In this document: in pieces, positions 47,826-59,588 of the stretch | Layout of the letters: every line of letters begins with the position of its first letter | How positions within the stretch are numbered: the first letter of the stretch is position 1 | DNA from: Costus lasius | Lineage: Eukaryota > Streptophyta > Magnoliopsida > Zingiberales > Costaceae | Length of the DNA stretch: 64,000 bases | NCBI GenBank assembly: GCA_027563935.2 | Contig: CM050449.1 | Location: 42,692,507-42,756,506, forward strand | Direction: 5' to 3' | Notes under the pieces: generated by a model | Seen by the model: the letters and a program-made list of their open reading frames with translations, nothing else | What the model was told of the DNA's origin: nothing | Database searches by the model: none | Made by a program: the position numbers and the translations under genes

Positions 47826-49608
47826 TGTTGGTGTATATGCCCTTGGACCCGTTGTTGGTCCATCTTGTACTACTTGACATTGATATTTAATATATCACTC
47901 TGGTGTTGTCGTTATTATGCTATGTTTACATCTGTGATTATGTACATGGATAATAATGTCCTTGGAGATAGATTGTATCTGTGCTCAAACGGTGTGTCCC
48001 CAGTCGAGTACCTGAGTGGATAAGGGACAGCTCTAGTACATGTGAGACTGGTATATGGACTGGTTATGCACGGGGTGCTAACACAGCCATATGGGTATAT
48101 CAGTGGTGGATATACTGGACCGACCCGCTGTGAGGCTTTAACTTGGTGTCATGAGTTAAGCTCACATGTGACAGAAGATGCATTGATCCCTTGACTTGAG
48201 GTCATTGACTCTTCTATATGGTTAGGGGCATACTTTGATACAACCTAACGCCTCGCCGTAGCAGGGAGGTCATAACAGTTGTCATTGGGTATGTCACGAC
48301 CCATATGAGAAGATCAATGGACAGACATAGGATTTGCCCCTTCCTACGGGAAGCTTGATATCCATGGGGCCCCCCAATGGTTGCATGACTGTAAGTGTAT
48401 GGCCATACCCAGGTGAAAGCCTGATTTAGTCATGACCATGTGATTGGGTGAAAATAAAGTGGTGACACACTTTGTCCAATTGGATATCAGTTCGGCAAAG
48501 AGAATGTAATGCATCGGTATCTTGTTACGATGATGAGGATGTCGATGCTGATATCCATTCCAATGACTTGGGTAGCAGCGATGCACTGCTAGGTGCCAAT
48601 CACTGCTTGTGATGACTGGGTTCATCACTGCCAACGTCTGAGGAACCTATAGGGTCGCACAACTTGAAACTCGGGTTCTCGTATTGGATAACTTGGATCT
48701 ATTTGGGAGAATCCATCAGCACCACTGTGCTAGATGAGATGAAAGGAATCTTTTGGAGCTAACTTGTTTTTTTGGGCCTAGTAGGCCAAACAGGCCCAAT
48801 AGACCAAGTTGGGCCAATATGCCAAATTGGCTCAATGAGCCATTTGGGCCAAGGCGGCCCACATGGGATGAATGATCTTGGGTGGCTCACTTAAAGTGAG
48901 AAGCTTGGAGCTTCTTGCTTGGAGAAGGCGAATGGGATTTTACTTGGAGTGGGCGAATTGGCTTTGGCTTAGAGTGGTAAATTGGTTTTGATCTCTTGAA
49001 GGGGTGCGTCTCTTCATGAAGAGGTGCGCCTCTTCACTTGTGAAGAGGTGCACCTATTCAAGTGTATAAAACTCCCCACTCTCCCCTTGTCGCCCTGCTT
49101 CCCCTCCTCTTCCCCTTGTCGCCACTCTTGAGATATTCGGGCATTGAGAGAGTTGGACTCTCCTCCTTACTTGGTTCAGTTCTTGCAAGCTCCTTGCCGC
49201 CCTCCTCCCCAAAGTTGGATTTTGGCTTGGGTTGATTCCTGTTCAGATCGCGTTGGAGTGCTTCGAGAGTTGGACTCTGACGAAGCTCCACCTCCTCTAC
49301 TTGGCATCTCCTCTGGAGTTGGCGCAAGTGATTGAGGAAGTCTCCCAAAGACGTGGATCTTCTTCCCAAGGCTAGCACGAGGCGTGGAAGAAGAGGGCTC
49401 CAGGTTCGGCTGTGTGCGAGACTGCAAAGGGCGCACACTTGGGCGCCTGCATCGCATCTCTTGATTCGCTTCAAGGTATCATCTCTTACTCACCATGTCG
49501 ATCTCCTCGCAAGACTCGATCTTCTGGGTTTTTGGATCTGGCCTGTTTCGGGGATTGCTTCCGCTGTGCTTGTCTGTAAAAGTTTTAAATCCCCAGGGTT
49601 TCCCAACA
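47826..49608 (+). repeat. Copia C second (3') LTR
   Basis: Full 1783-bp LTR preceded by the tract GTGCAAGTAGGAGAT and ending CCCAACA. Repeated and inverted ggccaa/ttggcc words (about 48775-48865) lie upstream of the promoter palindromes. Confidence 0.92.
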
Positions 49609-49710
49609 GTGGTATCAGAGGCATTTTGCAAACTCGAACAGTGTTTTATGCTTTTATTGTATGCTCACATGCCATCTGAATTTTTTGAAAAATTGCATAT
49701 GCGCATGAAT
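49609..49710 (+). repeat. Second copy of the copia C primer site and leader start
   Basis: TGGTATCAGAGG (49610-49621) and the following 90 bp match 42587-42688 with a few changes, then switch at GCATGAAT to Athila gag. A 3' LTR should not be followed by a primer site, so this is the start of a second interior. Confidence 0.9.
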
Positions 49711-49946
49711 AGTTAAGCGAGTGTTGTAAAGCAAACCATTATAAAAAGTTTGAATTAAAACCCAATCTTCTAATCCATGATGAGGGCACTTCCGTTGTAA
49801 CTCATTGAAGCGCTCCCACGCTTCACTAAGTGATTCGCTATCCCTCTGTGCAAAGCTTGTGATTTGGTTCCTTAACTGCATCATTTTACTGGATGGAAAG
49901 TATTTTAGCAAGAAAGCCTTTGACAATTGGTCCCAAGTAATGAATG
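49711..49946 (-). pseudogene. Athila gag, middle part
   Basis: On the minus strand this continues the gag text of 59462-59032 after the A3 insertion: the retrotransposon gag domain (WDQLSKAFLLKYFPSSK, then ITSFAQRDSESLSEAWERFNELQRKCPHHGLEDW in the window frame, positions 49926-49760) typical of plant Ty3/gypsy. The frame stops at the junction with the C leader (49710); the last part of gag, with any zinc knuckle, is lost. The TSD gaatg of A3 is at 49942-49946. Confidence 0.85.
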
Positions 49947-51626
49947 TGTTGGGGTATGCCCTTAAGGCTAATGTTTGAGGCCTAAGGATTGTATCAGTAT
50001 CATGTAATAAACTCTTATGTTTATAAAGGCATGGTTATTATTCAGTTTGTTATATTATCTGCTGCAATAGATATACTTCTGAATAATGTCTCAATGCTGT
50101 TCAGCTAGGCTGACATGCTATATGTCCTTAGTCGATGTATCTTGGTGAACATGAGACAGCCTTGATATGGTTAAGACTAGTATGTGTTCTAATCTTATAG
50201 GATGCTTCGAGCATGGAATAAGATGTAGACTCATGGGTACATTGGATGTACTGGACAGACCCTACTAGGATATTCAATTGCTTGTCACAATGTGAATATT
50301 CCTTGATTGTATCAAGTGGCACATTTCCTCTGACTTGAGATCACTTGTGTTTCTAAATGATGATTGTCATTGTTTTTAGATAGTTCAATATCATTTGAAA
50401 TATAATGATTATAGACTATCTTGGATGGTGAGCTTGAGTCAGGTTAGGGCACTAGTGATAGACATAGGATTGCCGTCTCCTTGTTTAAGGAGTGTGATGT
50501 TCTAAAGGGGCCCCCTGGATGAGATGATGAGAAAGTGTATGGCCATACCCAGATGACTGTGTTCATCTGATCTAATCATGCTCATCATATTGGAGCTACA
50601 AGCTTGACACGCTTGTCCAATAAGAACATCCAGTGGCAAAGGAAATATGTATGCTTAGTGAAGTTGATTCACACTTGTGCTGTTTTTGGGTGTAGTCTTG
50701 GAAGACTCTTTCCTTTATATCGGGAGACAGTGATGTGTTGCTAGATACCCCTCACTGATCGTGATGACGTGAGTTATCGTTACCGACATTTAAAGGAAAC
50801 CCTCAGAGTCGCACAATTTGATGAAATGGCTTACTTAAGTCAGATCGTGTGGACTGAATTGTTCAGGTTCAGTTTAAAGGGATTTAATCTCTGATTGTAA
50901 GTGAGATCTGGTCTGATCATGTTTGATTGATTAGGGCTTAAGATCGGTAAGCTTCGATTGAGAGAATGGATGCTGGATCGGTCAGATCAGGAGCATCAAG
51001 AGATTGACGGTCAGATCAAGAGCCTTTGGGTTTAATTGAGATCTAGACCATATTGCTTGGTTTATTTGGTCTTGGGCCAAACCGAAATGAACCAGCTCAT
51101 TACATGAGCGCATGGTTCAATTGAAGAGGAATTTGTGTTGAGGGAAAAATTCATGGTCGCATGAATTGTTGGCTTTCTATTTTTAGAAAGCATGTCACAA
51201 CGTGACCACCTCTCTCTCACGTCGCCTCTTCACGCCTTTGTCGCCCTCTCTTGTTTTGGACGAGTAGAAACATCTCGTGTAGAGAGGTTGAGACGACAAG
51301 AGGAAAGTTTTTTTGCCAAGCAAGGAGTTGCTCTCTCCCTTTCCTTTTCGATCAAAGACACCTTGGACGATCCTTGCTAGCACAAGGGACGACAAGAAGC
51401 AAGCCGTCGCTCATCTTGTGTGTGACGATTTGGAGGAGACCTTCGTTGTTCTCTTGCTTCCAAGGCGCCATCTAGAAATGGCCATGGTATGAATCGCATC
51501 TTCTCTATTCATGCTTCAAAAGTTGATCATATAATGCATGCTCATCGATCCTATGAAACCCTTGAATCCGCTGCCCATTTTTGTTTGCGCCACTTTAGGG
51601 TTTCGCCCCCTATGTGGGAACCTTCA
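49947..51626 (+). repeat. Copia A3 5' LTR
   Basis: TGTTGGGG to GGAACCTTCA, 1680 bp. It contains CTATTTTTAG (near 51176) as a possible TATA element and ATG-GCC-ATG followed by GTATGA at 51478-51492. Confidence 0.96.
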
Positions 51627-52513
51627 ATTGGTATCAAAGCCAGGTTACATGCATATTTATATGATTGCTTTGATTTTGTGTTCCATGAATGCTTAGATCT
51701 ATATCATGCGTAAATTTATCATGTTAACTTGTATCATGCCGAAACCTATTTTATGTTTCATTTGCGCATGTATGTTGGCATGTAGGCGCATCTTTGTTTT
51801 ATCAAAACTATATGACATGCGCGACTCACTATAGATCTAAGGCCTTACTGTAAACCCTTAGACGGGTTATTAGGGTTGAAGTCATCCCCTAGGTTAGATC
51901 CAATAGTCTGATCAGACCATCTGACAGCCTTGATGGGTTGACCAGATAGCACCTGTGCGCGAGCATCTGGTGGCTACAGGTCGACTGCAGACAGGCGTGT
52001 AGCGATGTCTGATTGAGACGAATAGTGAACACACATGAGTTAGGCCCGGGGTCACACCCGCTTGCCATATCTCATGAGGGTTGTTCAGCCCTGGCGCATG
52101 CATGGTTGACCTTTTGGTCGACTCAAGTCAGTTAGGACTTGGTGCATGCAAGGGCAGTGGATCTGACTAGGTTGGATGAGTGGATCCCTAGTAATGGACC
52201 GTTGTAAGGTTGTAGGGCAAATAAGGAAAAATAAAATTAATCTCAATGGGGTTTTTTCAAAATTTTATTTTTCATGATTGGATCACATGCTGATTGGATG
52301 CCATATGTATGTTTATTTAATCTTATGTGGGCTGCCCGTTTAATGTGTGCTATGCTGGGGCCTGTGTGCCTGGAATTTTATTGTAAATTAATTCTTATTT
52401 CTGTGATCTGCGAATCACAGTTTAATTAATTTATAAAATGTAATTGACCTGCGAGTCAATCTTGTCTAGATAGATTAATTTGTAAGTTAATCAGACAAGA
52501 GCACAGAGCACAC

Positions 52514-52577
52514 TTGGCAGAGGCGCATGCAGCAGTGGCTTGACCAGGTGGGAGGTCCAGGGTTCGACTCTGGGACC
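52514..52577 (+). other. tRNA-like A box/B box pair in A3 leader
   Basis: TTGGCAGAGGCG (from 52514) is followed 46 nt later by GGTTCGACTCT (52561-52571). The hairpin around the B box is CCAGG-GTTCGAC-TCTGG. Relative to A1 and A2 (CTAGG/TCTAG) both partners of one pair have changed, C-G for T-A. Confidence 0.55.
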
Positions 52578-52918
52578 AGGCCCATTTTCCCTGGTGGGCG
52601 CACCTCAGCTGCAAATGGCGCTTGGGCCCTGGTTTGGGCCAGATGAGCAGCTAAAGTCCCATGAAGAAAAGCAAGTGAAGACTTAAGTATCTTAAGATCT
52701 TACTTAGGCTATGGGCTTTTACCACATAAGATCCATGCTTTCTTTTATTGTTTAAATAAGTAGAACAGCATGATTTATTTATCTTCTGCTATCACCATAG
52801 GAATTGCATGATAGTGAAGAAGATAAAAGACCGTTAAAATCCAACGCTAAAATATCAAGCTCGTTAGCCTTCTGACGCGAAACCTCACTGTTCTGATTAT
52901 CGTTGGAGCCGTGTTGTA

Positions 52919-53256
52919 CCCACTCAGTGGGCACGTCCATCTATCTTCAGACGGTGCGGGATTACACCTGCGTGTTACAGAGAAGGGATTTATCGCTTCT
53001 CGTTGCTCAGCATAGCACGTGGTGGTCCAGGGAGTAGGTCGGGTCAGCTTGACCATGTAGCCTACATATGTGGCGCATATGGTAGCACATGGAGGCAGCC
53101 ATCTGTGGGGTCAGAGATTGTGTTGTACCAACTGAGTTGGCACAGTCTGCTGGATTGCCCAGATGAAGGAGAATCGCACGGGTTGGCGATTGGCTAGGGC
53201 AGCCTACCAGAGATTAGTGCTTGTACTCTCTGTGCATCTTATCTCACCTGAGCGGG
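52919..53256 (+). other. Three leader hairpins of copia A3
   Basis: CCCAC-TCA-GTGGG (52919-52931), CCAAC-TGA-GTTGG (53128-53140) and CTCAC-CTGA-GCGGG (53243-53256, one mismatch). Spacings are 209 and 115 bp. The first two share the frame GTGTTGTA-stem-loop-GGCAC. Confidence 0.6.
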
Positions 53257-53428
53257 ACGCGGAGACCAAGTATGAAATCTGGATCCCATCTCACTAAAAG
53301 AGTTCTACTCTTTCGGGCTGTTTTGCTGGATTTTTCAGCCAGATAAAATAGTGAGAAAAAGAATCTTTCTTAAGTCCTGATTGATTCTTAACATTGATAC
53401 TGACCTTGTTGTTCTTGCATTGTTGTAG

Positions 53429-56400
53429 ATACCTACAGCAACGAACACCATGAGCTTCAATGTGCGATCCCTACTGGAAAGGGAGAAATTTGCTGGGCCG
53501 AACTTCTCAGACTGGTACGGACACCTTAAGATCGTTCTTAAGGCAGAGAGGAAACTGTATGTCCTCGAGACGGCGATACCGCCTCAGCCCGCCCCGAACG
53601 CCGCAAGGGCGGTTCGGGAAGCCTATGAAAAGCACGTCAATGATAGCATTGATGTCGCTTGCCTGATGCTAGCGTCTATGACGCCACCGCTGCAGCGTCA
53701 GCATGAGGATATGTCTGCTATAGACATGATAGCAAACCTCAAGATGCTGTATGCTGCACAGGCGAGGACAGAACGCTATAATCTGACAAAGCTTTTCTTT
53801 CAGAGCAAACTGGCTGAAGGGAGCCCAGTGGGAGCTCATGTGCTCAAGATGATTGGGCACAAGGAAGCTCTAGAGAAACTGGGGCATACCATCAATCAGG
53901 AGCTTGCTGTAGACATTATTCTGCAGTCTCTCCCGCCTTCATTCGACGCGTTCATTATTAACTTTAATATGAACAAAATCGATTGTACTCCGGCAGAGCT
54001 GCTGAATATGCTCTTGACTACTGAGGAAACTCTGAAGGGAAAGTCTTCGACCTCTGTCTTAATGGTTCCTTCTAGGAACAAGAAGAAGGGGAAGAAGGGC
54101 AAGACCCCTGTCAAGAATTACAGCAAGGCTCTGAAACAAAAGGTGAAGCGGTCCAAGGAATACAGATGTTTCCACTGTGGCCAGCTGGGTCACTGGAAAA
54201 AGGACTGTAAAGCGCTCCAAGGAGATAAGAGGGGAAGCTTCGCTTCTGGCTCAGGTATTTTTGTGACTGAGGTCATGTTTTCTTCTTCTATATCATGGGT
54301 GTTGGACACTGCATGTGGAGTTCACATTTGTTCAAATGTACAGGAACTCAAGAGAAGAAGGCAGGTGGGACAGCATGAGGTGGACCTATGCGTTGGAAAC
54401 GGGGCACGGGTTGCTGCTGTTGCTGTAGGAGACTATTTCATTTCTTTACCATCTGGACTTGTATTGGAACTAGACAATTGTTACTTTGTTCCCAGTATTA
54501 CTAAAAATATTATCTCTATTCCTGCTCTTGTCAGGAAGGGATTTTCCTTTGAATGCAATATTTCAAAGTGTGTTTTATCTTTAGATAATATTGTTTATGC
54601 AACTGGTTCAATTAACAATGGGTTATTCATGTTGGACATGGAATGTTCTATACAAAATATTGATATTAAGAAAGCCAAGTATGCTGATGACAGCACCTTG
54701 CTATGGCATAGTCGTTTAGGCCATATTAACAAGAAACGCATTAAGCGGTTGCATGATCATGGACTGCTGGGATCATTCTCCTATGAGGAGATTGATACAT
54801 GAAAGGCTTGTTTAATGGGTAAAATGACGAAGTCACCTTTTCCTCACAAAGGTCAAAGGGCTTCAGGTTTACTTGACCTTATACACAGTGATGTGTGTGG
54901 GCCATTTAGTAAACATGCCAGAGGTGGCTATCAGTACTTCATTACCTTTACTGATGATTTCAGTAGATACGGGTATGTCTATTTAATGAGACATAAAAGT
55001 GAATCTTTTGACAAGTTCAAAGAGTTCAAGAATGAAGTATAGAATCAGCTAGGCCGAAATATCAAGGCACGTCGTTCTGATCGAGGTGGAGAATACCTAA
55101 GTCATGCGTTTACTGACTATCTGAAGGAGTGTGGGATTATCTCACAGCTCACTCCGCCAGGAACACCCCAATGGAATGGTGTGTCCGAGAGGAGAAATAG
55201 AACGTTACTTGATATGGTTCGTTCTATGATGAGTCAGGCTACTCTTCCATACTCCTTTTGGGGATTTGCACTGGAAACAGCTGCAAAGGTACTAAACCGA
55301 GTGCCATCCAAGGCCGTTTCAAAGACGCCATATGAGTTATGGTATGGGAAACAGCCAAGCTTGACATTTATCAGGATCTGGGGTTGCGAGGCTTATGTCA
55401 AAAAGCTCGCCTCTGGGAAACTAGAGAGCAGATCTGACAAATGTATCTTTGTCGGTTACCCTAAGGAAACTACGGGTTATTATTTCTTCGATCCCAAAGA
55501 GAACAAGGTGTTTGTTGCTCGGACGGCCATATTTCTTGAGAAGGAGTTTCTTCTACAAGAGGCCAGTGGGAGAGAAATAAAGTTGGATGAGAATCCAGAA
55601 GAAGGACAAAGTGCTCAAGCACAGTTGGATGAGCCTGAGCCGGTAGAACAGGTTATTGAACAACCTGAGGCTCAGATATCACGGGAACCGCGAAGATCGG
55701 GAAGGATCCGTCGACAGCCTGAGCGCTATGACGGAGTCTACATCATTGATCATGATGAACCCCTCACTTATGCGGATGCGGTCAGTGGACCGGAGTCAGC
55801 GAGATGGCTTGAAGCTATGCGAGCCGAGATGGACTCCATGTCAGATAACCAAGTCTGGGATTTGGTTGATCCGCCTCCGGGAGTTATCCCTATAGGCTGT
55901 AAATGGATCTTCAAGAAGAAGATTGACATGGATGGTAACGTGGTTACCTATAAAGGCAGGCTAGTTGCGAAAGGTTTCAAACAAATCTACGGGATAGATT
56001 ATGATGAAACTTTCTCACCAGTAGCTATGTTTAAGTCTATTCGGATTCTTTTCGCGATAGCAGCATATTATGATTATGAGATCTGGCAAATGGATGTGAA
56101 AACAGCTTTCCTGAATGGAAATTTGGATGAGGATGTGTATATGACACAACCAGAAGGTTTCACTAATCCATCAGATCGTCATAAGATATGCAAGTTAAAG
56201 AAGTCTATTTATGGACTTAAACAAGCATCAAGAAGCCGGAATATTCATTTTGATGAATCAGTCACTGAGTTTGGTTTCATCAAGAACGAAGATGACCCGT
56301 GTGTATATAAGAGGTTTAGTGGGAGTGTGATTACTTTCCTAGTCCTCTACGTCGATGATATCTTGATCATTGGAAATGATATTCCTGAAATGCATGCGGT

Positions 56401-57331
56401 TAAGGCATGGTTAAGGAAATGTTTCCAGATGAAAGATTTAGGAGAAGCAGCCTATGTGTTAGGTGTGAAGATCTACAGGGATAGATCTAAGAGGCTTCTC
56501 GGGCTGTGCCAGAGTACTTACATCGATAAAGTCCTGGAGAGATTTCATTTAGAGAATTCTAAAAGAGGATATCTTCCAGTCAGACATGGTCTGAATCTTT
56601 CAAAGAGTCAGTGTCCACAAACACAGACTGAGAAAGATGAAATGGACAATACGCCTTATGCTTCGGCTATTGGGTCCATCATGTATGCGATGTTGTGTAC
56701 TCGCCCAGACGTCGCTTACGGGTTAAGCGTGACCAGTCGGTTCCAAAGTAATCCAGGTCAGGCACACTGGATTGCGGTCAAGAACATCTTAAAATATCTG
56801 CAGAGAACCAAAGATATGTTCTTGATATATGGTGGTCAGGAAGAACTCAGTATTGAAGGATATACTGACGCTTCGTTCCAGTCTGACCAGGATGATTTCC
56901 GATCGCAATCAGGCTATGTTTTTAGCTTGAATGGAGGAGCAGTGGTGTGGAAGAGTTTCAAACAGTCAACTGTTGCTGATTCCACAACAGAAGCCGAGTA
57001 TGTTGCAGCCTCAGAAGCATCCAAGGAGGCAGTGTGGATTCGTAAGTTCGTGAGAGAACTTGGTGTTGTTCCTTCGAGTGCAGATCCTTTGGTTATCTTC
57101 TGTGATAACACTGGAGCAATCGCACAGGCAAAGGAACCACGGTCGCACCAGAAGTCCAAGCACATACAGAGACGATTTCATTTGATCAGGGAGATCATTG
57201 ATCGTGGCGAGATCAAAGTCTGCAAGGTACATACAGATGACAATCTGGCAGACCCGCTTACTAAGCCTCTGGCGCAGCAGAAGCATGAGAAGCACTGTAA
57301 TAATATGGGTTTGAGATTTCTCAACCATTAG
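53429..57331 (+). pseudogene. Copia A3 gag-pol polyprotein, two stops
   Basis: About 1300 codons in one frame. Gag occupies roughly residues 1-240, the CCHC knuckle starts at residue 247 (54167), the protease DTACG lies near 294, the integrase HHCC and D-D-E core at about 430-620, RT with YVDD at residue 974 (56348), and RNase H to the end (YTDASFQS, ADSTTEAEY, CDNTGAIAQAKEPRSHQKSK). The two lesions are TGA at 54800-54802, replacing a Cys codon of the integrase zinc finger (codon 458), and TAG at 55040-55042, replacing a Gln codon in the integrase core (codon 538). Unlike A1 and A2 it has an ATG at 53450 near the gag start. The first lesion would by itself abolish integrase and RT. Confidence 0.95.
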
Positions 57332-57336
57332 ATTAA

Positions 57337-57351
57337 GTGCAAGTGGGAGAT
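57337..57351 (+). other. Copia A3 polypurine tract
   Basis: GTGCAAGTGGGAGAT lies between the polyprotein stop and the 3' LTR. Confidence 0.88.
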
Positions 57352-59031
57352 TGTTGGGGTATGCCCTTAAGGCTAATGTTTGAGGCCTAAGGATTGTATC
57401 AGTATCATGTAATAAACTCTTATGTTTATAAAGGCATGGTTATTATTCAGTTTGTTATATTATCTGCTGCAATAGATATACTTTTGAATAATGTCTCAAT
57501 GCTGTTCAGCTAGGCTGACATGCTATATGTCCTTAGTCGATGTATCTTGGTGAACATGAGACAGCCTTGATATGGTTAAGACTAGTATGTGTTCTAATCT
57601 TATAGGATGCTTCGAGCATGGAATAAGATGTAGACTCATGGGTACATTGGATGTACTGGACAGACCCTACTAGGATATTCAATTGCTTGTCACAATGTGA
57701 ATATTCCTTGATTGTATCAAGTGGCACATTTCCTCTGACTTGAGATCACTTGTGTTTCTAAATGATGATTGTCATTATTTTGAGATAGTTCAATATCATT
57801 TGAAATATAATGATTATAGACTATCTTGGATGGTGAGCTTGAGTCAGGTTAGGGCACTAGTGATAGACATAGGATTGCCGTCTCCTTGTTTAAGGAGTGT
57901 GATGTTCTAAAGGGGCCCCCTGGATGAGATGATGAGAAAGTGTATGGCCATACCCAGATGACTGTGTTCATCTGATCTAATCATGCTCATCATATTGGAG
58001 CTACAAGCTTGACACGCTTGTCCAATAAGAACATCCAGTGGCAAAGGAAATATGTATGCTTAGTGAAGTTGATTCACACTTGTGCTGTTTTTGGGTGTAG
58101 TCTTGGAAGACTCTTTCCTTTATATCGGGAGATAGTGATGTGTTGCTAGATACCCCTCACTGATCGTGATGACGTGAGTTATCATTACCGACATTTAAAG
58201 GAAACCCTCAGGGTCGCACAATTTGATGAAATGGCTTACTTAAGTCAGATCGTGTGGACTGAATTGTTCAGGTTCAGTTTAAAGGGATTTAATCTCTGAT
58301 TGTAAGTGAGATCTGGTCTGATCATGTTTGATTGATTAGGGCTTAAGATCAGTAAGCTTCGATTGAGAGAATGGATGCTGGATCGGTCAGATCAAGAGCA
58401 TCAAGAGATTGACGGTCAGATCAAGAGCCTTTGGGTTTAATTGAGATCTAGACCATATTGCTTGGTTTATTTGGTCTTGGGCCAAACCGAAATGAACCAG
58501 CTCATTACATGAGCGCATGGTTCAATTGAAGAGGAATTTGCGTTGAGGGAAAAATTCATGGTCGCATGAATTGTTGGCTTTCTATTTTTAGAAAGCATGT
58601 CACAACGTGACCACCTCTCTCTCACGTCGCCTCTTCACGCCTTTGTCGCCCTCTCTTGTTTTGGACGAGTAGAAACATCTCGTGTAGAGAGGTTGAGACG
58701 ACAAGAGGAAAGTTTTTTTGCCAAGCAAGGAGTTGCTCTCTCCCTTTCCTTTTCGATCAAAGACACCTTGGATGATCCTTGCTAGCACAAGGGACGACAA
58801 GAAGCAAGCCGTCGCTCATCTTGTGTGTGACGATTTGGAGGAGACCTTCGTTGTTCTCTTGCTTCCAAGGCGCCATCTAGAAATGGCCATGGTATGAATC
58901 ACATCTTCTCTATTCATGCTTCAAAAGTTGATCATATAATGCATGCTCATCGATTCTATGAAACCCTTGAATCCGCTGCCCATTTTTGTTTGCGCCACTT
59001 TAGGGTTTCACCCCCTATATGGGAACCTTCA
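57352..59031 (+). repeat. Copia A3 3' LTR
   Basis: 1680 bp, followed by TSD gaatg (59032-59036) and the resumed Athila gag text. Confidence 0.96.
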
Positions 59032-59462
59032 GAATGTTTCAGTCAGATGAGAATGTAGCCAAGCTTTTGCTCGGTCCCTAAGGGAAAAAGGAAACAATCT
59101 TAGTCTAAGGCATCATTAGACACACCATTAATTTTTATGGTATCACAAAATTCAAGGAAAAGAGATAAGTGTTGATTTGGATCTTCTAGAGGAGATCCTC
59201 CAAATTGGTTCTATTGGATCATTGACAGGAACGCTGGTTTAATTTCAAAGTTGTTTGCATCAATTTCAGGCCTAGTAATACTAGAATGAATTCCCTGTGT
59301 ATTCGGGGCTGCATAATCTCTAAGTGTCCTTCTTTCAGCCATGATTGATCCTTCTTCTCTCTCCTCTGCAAACCTCAATTTCCTGCGCAATCTAAGAGTT
59401 TTGTTAATTTCAGGATCAAAAGGAACTAATGGTCCTGACCTAAGATTCCTGCGCATTAACAA
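59032..59462 (-). pseudogene. Athila gag, N-terminal part
   Basis: From ATG at 59462 (or the internal MAERRTLRDYAAPN near 59342) the frame follows plant Ty3/gypsy gag: a basic N-terminus, the TLRDYAAPN motif, FEIKPAFLSMIQ, then in the next frame segment GSPLEDPNQHLSLFLEFC and RDRAKAWLHS. A stop or shift lies near 59211 and a TAG near 59100. The gag domain is cut at 59036 by A3 and continues at 49941 going down. Confidence 0.85.
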
Positions 59463-59588
59463 GTAGAAAGTCAGAAAAGTTTAGATTTTTCAGAAAATAA
59501 AAGAAAACTAGAATCTGTCACAAACAATACTAAAAACAAAAGCAAAAGGAGTTTTCACTAATGGTCCCCGGCAACGGAGCCAAAAACT
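59463..59588 (-). other. Athila leader with Asp-tRNA primer-binding site
   Basis: On the plus strand GGTCCCCGGCAACGGAGCCA (59563-59582) agrees with the 3' end of plant Asp-tRNA (TCCCCGGCAACGGCGCCA) except for one base; as minus-strand text this is the primer site, 6 bp inside the LTR. The rest of the leader is A-rich and non-coding. Confidence 0.88.

Larger units (their letters stand above)
30015..49710 (+). mobile_element. Copia C with extra leader copy; 5' LTR split by B1
   Basis: The 5' LTR is 30015-30731 plus 41697-42586, the interior 42587-47825, and the second LTR 47826-49608. Unexpectedly, the second LTR is followed by another primer site and 100 bp of leader (49609-49710) equal to 42587-42688, so the structure is LTR-interior-LTR-interior, cut off. 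No TSD can be matched; the 5 bp before the first LTR are ctctc. Unequal recombination between two C copies, then a deletion into Athila gag, explains this. Confidence 0.85.
51487..53428 (+). other. Copia A3 leader: putative intron from LTR to gag
   Basis: The donor GT (51487-51488) follows ATG-GCC-ATG (51478-51486); the acceptor AG (53427-53428) ends TTGCATTGTTGTAG. The next exon starts in the gag frame and reaches ATG 53450 after seven codons, so in A3 both starts are possible. The segment has the primer site TGGTATCAAAGC (51629-51640), tRNA-like boxes and three hairpins; no gene is seen. Confidence 0.5.
49947..59031 (+). mobile_element. Copia A3, complete and young
   Basis: A 9085-bp element with TSD gaatg at 49942-49946 and 59032-59036 and two LTRs of exactly 1680 bp (49947-51626, 57352-59031). 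By eye the LTRs differ at about 15 sites, nearly all C/T or G/A transitions. The polyprotein has only two premature stops and is the best preserved of the window. It inserted into Athila gag in the opposite orientation. Confidence 0.97.

Noticed and set aside
52514..52577. A complete tRNA gene
   Set aside because: Only the A and B box-like words and a T-arm-like hairpin are seen; no acceptor stem or anticodon arm can be closed.
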